Shown: positions 34,901 through 44,229 of the stretch, one piece after another
Layout of the letters: each line of letters opens with the position of its first letter
Numbering within the stretch: the first letter of the stretch is position 1
NCBI GenBank assembly: GCA_950295325.1
Contig: OX485806.1
Location: 58,523,169 to 58,587,168 of the forward strand
Direction of reading: 5' to 3'
DNA length: 64,000 bases
Source of the DNA: Polytrichum commune
Lineage: Eukaryota; Streptophyta; Polytrichopsida; Polytrichales; Polytrichaceae
The notes under the pieces: model-generated
The model's database searches: none
Told to the model about the DNA's origin: nothing
What the model saw: only the letters and a program-made list of their open reading frames with translations
Translations under genes and position numbers: made by a program

Positions 34901-35132
34901 GCTGACAACTTTCTAGCGGCTATGCGGGGCCACAAAGAGCCACGTTAAATATGGCTGCAGGGACGAGTAGTATAAATTGCCACACCCCCAAAGCATTCAG
35001 TCTTTTTTTTCTCATCTGTCGGACCTGAGCTTGTCGCTGTAAGCTCTCTCATCTACAGGTGCAGTACAAGGTTTGTTTGCACTTTCGTGATGACTGGGTA
35101 ATTGCGCATAATCAGGCGTAAATTGCGGACAG

Positions 35133-35282
35133 TTTGGGTCGTTCCACCCAAACTATGAGCATGGTTTGGGTCGTTCCACCCAAACTATGAGCATGGTTTG
35201 GGTCGTTCGACCCAAACTGGCTGTAGGCGGTTTGGGTCGCTCGATCGAAACCGCGTGGACAGTTTGGGTCGTTCGACCCAAA
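35133..35282. repeat. Second array of five 20-bp inverted repeats, ~32-bp period
   Basis: Units start at 35133, 35165, 35197, 35231 and 35263, so the steps are 32, 32, 34 and 32. The core is TTTGGGTCGTTCGACCCAAA with changes in one arm in units 1, 2 and 4. The array lies about 250 bp before the start codon of the methyltransferase gene. Confidence 0.95.
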
Positions 35283-35536
35283 CCTCGCGCCCAACTTTGG
35301 TTAACGCACAGGGTCTGCCCTTGTAGTTTTGGGGTGAGCGGCCACCCTAATCGTATAATATTTAAAGGTGCAAATGGCAATGTCTAGAATAATTTTTGTC
35401 ATTCTTCCCTGTGTTCGTGGTATTATGTTGTTATTGTTGTTGCTATTGTTGTTGTTTTTATAATGTTATTGTTAATGTGTTGCTACTAGTTTTGAAATAT
35501 TTATGACACTTATTTCATTTGTTTTAGAACCAATCA

Positions 35537-38500
35537 ATGGATTTGGAGAGAACGACTCCTATTTCTACTGATGATGATTCCACAATGCATTCAACTCAAG
35601 ATCGTCCATCTCAACAAGTTCATCATCATCATGACATATCGTCAAATCTTCATAATAAGAAAAATAAAAAAATAAATGAATCCCTCGATGATTTTGACTC
35701 GGATGAAGATAATGATGGTGACAATAAAACTTATCAAAAGAAAGTGTGGGAACTTACAAACAAACGTAAGGTTAATTGCACTTCCACAATTTCCTCAATC
35801 CGTGCTGGACCTAATGCTCGCTTGCGTGCACCCTTATGTCGCATGGTTCCTATGCCGATTGTGCGTCCTGCTTTGAAGGGTGACATTACTAAATTGGAGG
35901 CTGATTTTTTCAATGGTTATCGTGATGGAGACCGTGTGTTTTATATATCGGCCACCGATTCTAAGGAAAACTTTCAATTCGTGAATGATGAGGTTCGTGC
36001 ATCTTGGAGCCCAAATTGGGCTCAAGCGAATGCCTTGTTTGAATCTCAATTGGATACAAATTTGTCATTGACGTCATACAAGAACAAGATGTTTTTTATA
36101 TGGGATGGAAATCATAGATTTTTTGTTTGGAAAAATTATATTAACCACGTGTATACCGAAGATTATGAACGTCATGCCTTTGTGGATTCTATCATTTTGG
36201 CGCCCGAGCCTGACGACATTCCAAGTTTGTTGACTGCTATGCATGACATCAACAAGTAATGTTCTTACCTATTTTTTTACACTTATTTCTAGTTTATATT
36301 TTTTTTCCAAATTATATCATCATGAATCTAATCAATTTAATGATTTTTTCAGATCAACCGAAAATTCTCACGTATCCACCAATTTGGTGCATACTTTATA
36401 TCGGATGCAAAGTATTGGCACCATGCCTTTGACTTCCTTCAGAAAGCAACTGGATCCAAAGAATTATAAACGATGTGAGGAGAAGTCCGTCGAAACTTGG
36501 TATTCTTTGACACGACCACTTTTTTTGGATTACATGTACAGTGTAAGTTCTTCTACCATTGCTAATATGTGCCTTATGTTTATTCATCTTCATTTTACAT
36601 TACATCTATATGTACTTATAAATATTGACTTTTGTTTGATTTTTCAGCAAGAACTTGCTGAGGCTAGCGATATTGCTCTCAACCAGTACAATGAAACTCA
36701 TCCTCTTGAACGGACATCAGACGGAGTTTCAAAAGCAATGTCCGCAGCTGTCAACAAAAAATGTGCAATGTTATCTTCTAGTTTTACGAAACAACTAGCG
36801 ATTGCCAACATCAACCTTACATCTGCTTTTCTTGAAGAAGTTAAGCACCATTGGAATTCATTTTCGGTGCCTGAAATGCTACAAGAGAAACTTCATCGTG
36901 TTGCTGTCAGTAATGTAGATGCAGAAGTCAAAGTTGGATGGCTCAAGCTTTGGAATGGCAATAGATTTGACAAAGATGCATTGCATTTCCCGAAATCGTC
37001 CCTCTCTGATTCTGCACTTGATGATTGGTTATCAAAGTCTACATATTGGGCACAGTTGGAAAAAAAAACTATCGAAGAGCTTCAAAGTATTCTTTCATGT
37101 CCTCTTCAGTTGCCTGCAGATGTGCCTACTCTCTCCGAGTATATCCAAACCTGGAAGTTTGCGGCTTTCAATTCAATATTCTATCGTGAATTCCAAAGCG
37201 GAAAAGTTAAAAAACACAACGGTTGGGATGAGCAACCTAATATTGATCTTGCTATGAAACGTGTATTATACAGATACAACCTAATCTTATTATTTTTTTG
37301 ATTTTTTTGATTTTATTTGTCAAATTGTCATGGAATATTTGACTTACAATATTTTTGTGTGTAGGTATTTTCGATATGTTTTGATTCCACATAAATGCGT
37401 TATAGGGAAACCTCGTTTTTTCCCAAATTGGCGTGACACTGATGCAGGAGATTCATGCATGTTCACTACTGAGATTTGTTTGGATTGGTCGCTCCCACAC
37501 TATGAGGATTGTGGTTGGTATCTTGATTGTCCTAAGGATGCATGTCCGTCAAGTGAGAAGACAATCCGTCAGAGAAATGATGCTAAAAATGTGGATCCTC
37601 GTGATACTGCAATTTTGCAAGCACAAATTGTGCAGCTTAAACTTAGAGAGCCAGAACCAAAAGAGACAAAACGTCGTAAGAGGAAACATGTTCCTGAAAC
37701 CAAAATACAAGGTCAATCGGAAATTTCACAACATAAAGAATTGTTTGTTATTTCCAATGATTTGGATAAGAATCCACTTGGAGGCAAAAGTTCAAAGTCT
37801 GGGTGCGATGTATTGGAATTTCATTACTCCAGCACCTATGACGCTATTCGTTGTGCACCAACGGATATTTTGAGAAAAAAATTATTCATACTAAAGAACT
37901 TTCTCACGCTCTCGTTTGTTCGATCTACTGTTGTCAAGAACAAGTCTGAAGGGATGGATGTAGGCCCTCCTGAGTGGATCCAATGGCGGAAATTAATTGA
38001 AAACGTAAGTATTATTGTTTTGGTATTTTTTCTAATATTCTTACTTTTATTTGGGTTTTATTTTGTGTCTTATATTATGATATGTTGTGGTATTTCAGTT
38101 CAATGACAATCGCGAATTTTATGTCATGGGAAGTCCGACTCCCTTTGCCGTTGACTTGGTTTTTCTCCAATTTCCCGACGGTCTTGACTTCAACCTCTCC
38201 AATAGACCTGCTGAAATTCCTCTTTGGAATAAATATGACAAGAACTGGATGATTGCAACAATGTCCTTGTGCAAGTCCATCTTGTCTGATGATGGCGTTC
38301 TCATAGTATTTTCTGCTATCGATATGCAAATCAAGAAGGTTTTGAATTCAACCTTACACAACAACAACATGAAAGTTCTTAGGACTTTTATTTGCCTCAA
38401 TTCGTACATGGTGTTCAAGGATCCAGAGTCTCCAACCTACACCGTAAGTATAACACATCACAATTGTTTTTATTTAATTATTTTGGTGTTATTTGCATTG

Positions 38501-39354
38501 TATATAGTTTTAACACAATTTACATTTTTTTGTAGACTCCGGCATTTATGGCTCATGTCTTGGTAAGGGATTTTACTACCACAAAATCCACGAGACAACC
38601 AAACTCCACTTTTTTTGGCACTGGATTGAAAAGCAAAAACTTGCTTTTCAATTTTGTGGATGAAAAAAACATGTTTTTTCAAAAATGAGGAAGACCTTGG
38701 AGGGGGCCATATAAAAAATCGCCACATTTTTTTCAAGATGTTATTGAATTGTTTACACCATCGAATGGACGCGTTGTTGATTTGACATGTTCCACTGGAG
38801 CTTCTATCCTAACAACACGCGCATGTGGCAGACATCTTCTTGCATTTGAGGGTGATAATGACATGTTTGAGTACATATTGAAACCGCTTTTGGAAAACGT
38901 TTTGAAAGAGGGGTCATCTAAGGAGAATATACAAGATCTCACAAAAGAAGATGATGACCTCTCGGATGAGGAGATGCTTAAATTTGAGTGTGAGTAAGTT
39001 TTAATACAATAAATTTTTATTCAATTCATTCGTTTCATTCAATTCATTGGTTCATTTTTATTTCTTCACATTATTTACATGTTTCATCGATTTGATTTTA
39101 GGAATACGATTGGAAAGATGACATGTCTCCCGTTTTGGGCACATAGACAATTCCTACGAAGTCCAAGCCGTAGCCCGCGTCTCCCATCATATGCCGAGAA
39201 TGTTGCAATTGCAATGTTGAATCTTGAAGATTCGGATCCAAATGAAGAATCTTGCTATAGTTCCAAAATCAATTCGCATTGCAAAGGTGCTCGAATATAT
39301 ATAGATAACGAGGCAAAATATAGTTTCATGTCTAGTGCTACTACTGATGAATAA
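35537..39354 (+). pseudogene. ParB-like / permuted DNA N6-adenine or N4-cytosine methyltransferase, seven exons
   Basis: Exons fit at 35537-36255, 36353-36542, 36648-37273, 37365-38004, 38099-38443, 38536-38993 and 39102-39354; phases agree and the total is 1,077 codons. Residues about 110-235 contain MFFIWDGNHRFFVW, like the DGxHR motif of ParB/sulfiredoxin-fold domains. The last third has the order of beta-class amino-methyltransferases. A motif IV region (PFAVDLVFLQFPDG, 38145-38185) is followed by a strand pattern ending in GVLIVFSA, then motif X/I (VVDLTCSTGAS, 38773-38806) and ACGRHLLAFEGD. Motif IV has LQFP where DPPY is expected. A TGA at 38686-38688 and a lost donor (CAG/AT at 37273) show decay. 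ParB-methylase fusions are common in phages and bacteria; transfer is an inference. Confidence 0.7.
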
Positions 39355-39486
39355 ATTTTTGGACTTCATGTTGTTTATCCTTCTCAACCCTCTTATTACT
39401 AAACCCTAAAATCATCATTTTTAAGGCCACAATTCCACGGTTATAGGATATTGGTGGCCCTATTACCAAAATTTTCATCTTCCTCA

Positions 39487-39538
39487 CTGCTCATAAGTTA
39501 CCGCTCATCGCTCACCGCTCATAAGATAGCACTCCCCG
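39487..39538 (-). repeat. Right terminal inverted repeat of the Mutator-like element
   Basis: The mirror of the left end, with CTCATCGCTCACCGCTCATA units and GATAGCACTCCCCG at the tip. The 9-bp target repeat follows at 39539. Confidence 0.8.
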
Positions 39539-39547
39539 TCGGGCACC

Positions 39548-39975
39548 CGGCCTCGTCGACATTGACCCACGAACGTTGACCGTCAGTGGAAGTGTGCAGC
39601 TCGTCACTCTTCTTCAACAACCGCCGCAGGTTCTTCAACTTCGACTGTCAATGCCTCGCGTTTCCGTCACTGCCTTCAACCTTTGCCGTCCGGCCGAGGC
39701 GACGCACCTTCTCGCGAAGTTGTGTCGGATCAGCTCCTTTTTAGCCATACGCCGTAAAATGCTTACCTCCCGGAGCTCCAGCTCGTCAAGGAACTCGTTG
39801 GAGTGCCCTGTGCCATCCTCTTCTTCCTTGTTGTCCGCCGATGCTTTGTTGGCGTCCATCTCACAAGCTTGGAGAGTATCTTGCGTGTCTTGGGACAGCA
39901 AGATATCCTCCTCATCGGCTGCCTTGCCCTTCTTTCCGCTAGATTGCAACGGCCATGACTTGGGTTCATTTGCAT
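39548..39975 (-). pseudogene. CACTA accessory gene, 5' part (split by the Mutator-like element)
   Basis: The minus-strand frame from 39949 (or 39975) encodes an acidic N-terminus (EEDILLSQDTQDTLQ) followed by a helical basic segment with several Leu and Arg. Frame changes near 39640 lead to another coding frame (SKLKNLRRLLKKSDELH) that reaches the 9-bp target repeat at 39547. The gene then resumes at 29507. No family assigned. Confidence 0.45.
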
Positions 39976-39984
39976 TTCCTTACA

Positions 39985-40790
39985 TTTGCATTTCCCAAAC
40001 CCTAACCTTTGGATTATTTCTCATATCCACACTAACACTCTTATCATTACACTCACATATATATTCACACACACACACACACATTTTCATTCATTCAAAT
40101 ATACACACATACCTTTGTCAATGCATTTGGTGAAGACATTAGGTTACACATTCCAAACCCTAACCTTTGGATTATTTCTCATATCCACACTAACATTCTT
40201 ATCATTACACTCACACACATACATTTGTCAATGCATTTGGTGAAGACATTAGGTTACACATTCCAAACCCTAACCTTTGGATTATTTTTCATGTCTACAC
40301 TAACACTCTTATCATTACACTCACATATATATTCACACACACACACACATTTCCATTCACACAAATATATAAACATACCTTTGTCATTGGATTTGGTGAA
40401 GACATGGGGTTGCATACTCCAAGTTCCTTGCTTTTGATTTATCTCTTATATCCACACTAGCACTCTCATACTCATACACACATTCTCATTTATTCCCTCA
40501 CACATTTATGGTAAACCTTAATATTGCAAATATTGGGTTCCACACTTTTGGCTTGTCTCTCATATCCACACTTACATTTCCATTCTCACACTCACAACTA
40601 CATTCTCACTCCTACCCACATACACATTCTTACACTAACACACACATTGTCACATATTCTCATTCACACTCTCACACTCTTATACTCACACACATACATT
40701 GTCATTCACACTCTCAAACACATTCTCATTCATACTTTCACATACTCCCTCACACTCACACACACTCAAACACTTATATAAAACCCTAAA
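39985..40790. repeat. CA-rich tandem repeats in the CACTA element
   Basis: A unit of about 125 bp (CCAAACCCTAACCTTTGG, CTCATATCCACACTAACA, CACACACACA, AATGCATTTGGTGAAGACAT) occurs three times in 39995-40420. Irregular CACA/CATT-rich sequence follows to 40790. ORFs here are low-complexity translations and not genes. Confidence 0.85.
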
Positions 40791-40867
40791 ACTATTGATA
40801 TATTGTGTGAACACAAATTTGCGAATTTTTTAGATTTTTTTGGAATTTTCGAGCATTCGTTATAAAA

Positions 40868-41460
40868 CCTTATGGGCAAGGGGCATCGATTACCATTTTT
40901 TAAAGTGGCATCTCGGATCCGAGATGCCACTTTCAAAATGATAATCGATGCCCCTTGCCCATAAGGTTTCATAACCAATTTTAAAAAATCCATAATTATT
41001 GAGCTAATGTGGGAGGACAAATTTCTGAATTTTGTGGAATTGTTTTGAACAAACTATGAAACTTTCCGGGCAAGGGAGATCATTTGTCCTTTTAAAAGGG
41101 GCATCTCGGATCCGAGATGCCACATTAAAAAAAAAACATCTACCTCCCATAAACGTTTACAAACAATTCGAAGAAATTTTAAAAAAATCACACAATCCAA
41201 AACTATTGATATATTGTATGAACACAATTTTGGAATCTTTTGCGAATTGTTTAGATTTTTTTGGAATTTTTGGGCATTAGTTATGAAACTTTCTAGGAAG
41301 GGGGAACAATATATTTTTGAAAGTGGCATCTCGGATCCGAGATGCCACTTTCAAAATGATAATCGATCCCCCTTGCCCATAAGGTTTCATAACCAATTTT
41401 ATAAAATCCATAATTATTGAGCTGATGTGGGAGGACAAATTTTTGAGGTGCCACTTAGAA
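40868..41460. repeat. Three long hairpins centred on GGCATCTCGGATCC palindromes
   Basis: A perfect palindrome with arms AAAGTGGCATCTCGGA lies at 40902-40933 and recurs at 41322-41353, with a shorter form at 41100-41121. Around the first, arms extend to about 50 bases (CCTTATGGGCAAGGGGCATC at the outside). RNA from this region would fold into near-perfect hairpins. Confidence 0.9.
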
Positions 41461-41469
41461 ATTAAACAT

Positions 41470-41990
41470 CCATCCCCTTGATATAAATGTTTACAGAGAA
41501 TTCAAGTGAATTTAGAGAAAATTTCAAATATTCAATAATCTGTTACATTAACATACACTTGACGCAAGATCTCAAAAAATGGACATGGAGATTCATACAC
41601 ATTCACATTTGAAAGTTCCAAAATATGCATACACATGCTGAAAGGTTGTATGAATGTGAGTGTGTGTGTGTGTGTGAGAGAGAGAGAGATTTATTGTTGA
41701 ATCTAACTTCTATCACACATGCGCACACATGTACACACATACGCACACAATCTTTCCAACATAGACAAACATAAACATACCTTGGTTACTGGATTTGGTC
41801 AATACATTGGGTCATTCACTCCAAGTTCTTCGTTTTTGGGTCCTCTTTCATCGCTCCTCTCCTCTTCGGATTGAGTTTGCGATTCGGTGTTTTGGGTATG
41901 TGCTTCAAGCTCCTGGCTTGTTGCATCTACTATATTCTCCTTGGTTCTCCCGTGTGTGGCTTGTCCCGTGTGTGGCCCCAACGTGGCAAC
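41470..41990. other. CACTA interior, no gene seen
   Basis: AT-rich sequence with a TG/GA microsatellite (41655-41690) and a CACACATG-rich patch. The last 150 bases may include 5' coding or intron sequence of the TNP2 fragment. Confidence 0.4.
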
Positions 41991-41996
41991 ACATCG

Positions 41997-42745
41997 TTCC
42001 AAAGCATTGAAAAATAATGTTTACCTTGGGCATAGACGACAACTGCCAATGACCCACGAATGGAGACGACAAAGGTCCATTTTTTATGGGCAACCCGAGA
42101 TGAGACCACCGCCAAGAAGGATGAGTGGTCGAGAGCAATTGCGATATGCGAACAAGCGAGAAGAGTGGATGAAAAAACATTGCACGCACCAAGGTGGACA
42201 TACGAAAGACCCCGTACACGAACACGGAGTGAAGAGGACGACATGTCTATATGACCTTCCATACTGGAAAGTACGTGTGCTATTATGAGAATTATGTGAG
42301 TGGACGTAGTCACATGATTGCACGTAGTAATATTGTTTATGAGAATTATGTGAGTGGATGTAGTCATGTACAGCCACATGATGGCACGTAGTGTTATTGT
42401 GATTCGCACTGTCAAATTTCTGGCTGGCTCGAGTCATTGTGCAGGATCTTCTAATTCAACACACATTAGATGTTATGCACTGTGAGAAAAACATCGCTGA
42501 GAATGTCATGAAAACCATTTTTGGAGAGAAGGACACACTTGGAGTTCGTCTCAATATGAAGGAGGCGGGTATACGCAAGCATCTTTGGCCCGTACCAGGA
42601 AAGAAACCAGGCAGCGTCATTTTACCTCGGTCCTCGTATGTTCTTTCGCAGGTGGTTACTCGCTCGCTTGGTGCCCGGCCCTCCTCCACGTCCTCCTTGG
42701 ATAGGCACGCCCTCAAGGCCGCATCATCCAAGTCCGATCGTTGAT
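41997..42745 (+). pseudogene. TNP2 (Transposase_21) fragment of the CACTA element
   Basis: The first exon piece has HRRQLPMTHEWRR and a terminal LPYWK. It is joined across an intron (donor GTACGT at about 42271, acceptor TGCAG near 42441) to a piece with HTLDVMHCEKNIAENVMKT and the R-L-N-M-K-E..IR..LWP pattern. Both are hallmarks of the TNP2 family of En/Spm transposases. Only about 170 residues remain of a protein that usually has 700 or more. The catalytic core is therefore incomplete and this copy cannot supply transposase. Confidence 0.85.
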
Positions 42746-43080
42746 TGGCTCTCCGCCGTAGCGCAAGACATTCCCTCGCGCAAACGCACTCGTATTCCAC
42801 TCACAATACCACTCCGTACAATTCGGGAGCGCGTCCAAAAATTTGGAAGAGCGACACGTATTCCGGGTCCGTCAACAAAAACGGTTATAAAGACACCCGT
42901 CGTTCCCAGATGCCGTATACAGTACATTTTCCGAATACGACAGTAAAATATGACTGCGAATCATATTTTTGAATTTCGTCCCCCCCAAAGGTCGAGGCCT
43001 GGCCAAATGTGACACCCTGTAGTCACCAGTCATCCCCAGTCACATTTCCTTAGTCACAAAATACCCAATCTGTTGTAGTG
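42746..43080. other. CACTA right subterminal region and terminal inverted repeat
   Basis: It holds AGTCACA/TATGACT motifs from 42945 and the terminal repeat at 43052-43080. No gene is supported. Confidence 0.7.
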
Positions 43081-43845
43081 TCCCCACTGGAGTGGCACAG
43101 AACCACAACCACAAGGAAAATTCTACACTACCTCGAAGCTTCTGCCTCCTACCATAAATCTTGCTTCTCATGGATGCCTTTCTCCCTTCCTTGTGTGTGT
43201 CTATCTGATGCCCTAGCGTTGCATGAACTCTAAAATCATCTATCTCTACGTTGCAACGGCACTGTGACTGCTTTCATTCCCCACCGCAGTAGGGTTTCCG
43301 CAAACCCCCCCTCCTCTCTCTCTTGCAACATGCCTAATGAGCCTTACTTCTCTGAGCTCCCGAGACCCCTCCCTCTCGCTTTTTTTTTTCTTGCATTGCC
43401 AGGCATCTATTGGGCGGCCCGGAAAAAAACAACTCCACATGATTTTTTCTCTTCTCCCGTCTACTTGCTTTTTAACTTAACTTTACCACCTAGCTCTTCT
43501 CAACTTATTGTAAGTTTAGTTCATTTTATCTTTTTAATGTCAGTTAAGTTCTCACACTGTTTTTCTCATCGCCCTCACGGTTGTTTTTTAGTCTATTTAT
43601 TCATGTGAGCACACTCTTGGGCTCACATCAAACTATCTCAATCCAAGCATTGTTCATATGCCTTTGTATATATATATGCTTGTGCAATTTTATCTTCAAG
43701 ATCTTGAAGAATTGGTGCTTTGGAGCATCATAGCGTTGGAGGTGTCTAAGGGTATATTTGGTGGTTGTAAGTATTTTTTTTTTGTTGCTTAAATGTGTAT
43801 TTCAATCAAGAGCATGTGACTTGAGTAGACCGATCTGAGAAGGCT
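43081..43845. other. Flank of the CACTA element; probable remains of a copia 5' LTR
   Basis: No gene. Bases about 43625-43700 resemble 49735-49800 (AAACTATCTCA, ATTGTTC.TATGC, TATCTT). This suggests remnants of the two LTRs of the copia element between them. Confidence 0.45.
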
Positions 43846-44229
43846 TCACCTTCCAATATGAATTGCAAAGTGTTGAAAGAATACTAAAAGTGTGTCAAAA
43901 GGCCCATGTTCATCAACGGCTTCAACTTGGCAAACAACGAATTTGCACACATCAGGAGTTGCAACGGACTCACGGAAGAGTGGCAAATCCTTTGCAACAT
44001 TCAAAAGATAAATAATTTTTCCAACATTTTTTTTGTTTACCCTCACATGCAAAATGTAAGAGGGGAACAATTTGTTGGACCACGTCAACAAGGTCAAAGT
44101 GTTTGTAGGTCAGTTGGCGTGTTTGGAGGTACATGTGCAAAAGGAAAACATTGTTATAACTTTGCTCAAGGGTTTGCCGGCCTTATACAAGTACTTGATC
44201 ACCACTTTGGAGACAATGCCCATGAAGGG
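43846..44229 (+). pseudogene. Ty1/copia gag fragment
   Basis: The frame near 44072-44229 contains LDHVNKVKVFVGQLACLE and ITLLKGLPALYKYLITTLET, the core of copia-type gag (UBN2 family). Earlier bases show the same gag in other frames with shifts. The piece stops at the solo LTR insertion and continues at 47027 with sequence fitting the next gag residues (TMEYVIAHLMHKMLKRKEK). Confidence 0.85.

Larger units (their letters stand above)
29517..39538. mobile_element. Mutator-like element with transposase and DNA amino-methyltransferase genes
   Basis: A 9-bp direct repeat TCGGGCACC flanks it at 29508-29516 and 39539-39547, the size typical of Mutator superfamily elements. Ends share GCTATCTTAT followed by AGCG and GATGAGCGGTGAGC-type repeats in inverted orientation. 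Two genes diverge from a central 1.9-kb repeat-rich region: a MULE/SWIM transposase (minus) and a ParB-like/methyltransferase gene (plus). The insertion lies in the minus-strand accessory gene of the CACTA element. Confidence 0.88.
25727..43080 (-). mobile_element. CACTA (En/Spm) DNA transposon, 17.4 kb, probably non-autonomous
   Basis: The left end CACTAGAACAAAACG (25727) and the right end, CACTACAACAGATTG on the minus strand (43080), form 29-bp terminal inverted repeats with 21 matches. Both are flanked by TCC (25724-25726 and 43081-43083), the 3-bp duplication expected for CACTA. TATGACT/AGTCATA motifs crowd both subterminal regions. Inside are a TNP2 transposase fragment (plus), a degenerate second gene (minus), and a nested Mutator-like element. 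TNP2 lacks most of its length, so movement would need help from another copy. Confidence 0.93.

Noticed and set aside
31272-35282. Regular repeats with constant spacing that could be taken for a CRISPR array
   Set aside because: The units are inverted repeats of 20 bp with 12-bp spacers, only four or five per array, in a plant transposon with introns and no cas genes.
39985-40440. AAACCCTAAC stretches as telomere-like repeats
   Set aside because: Single CCCTAA-type units are embedded in a 125-bp CA-rich tandem repeat; there is no array of the telomere motif.
40508-40789. His/Ser/Thr-rich ORFs
   Set aside because: They are translations of CACA/CATT low-complexity DNA.
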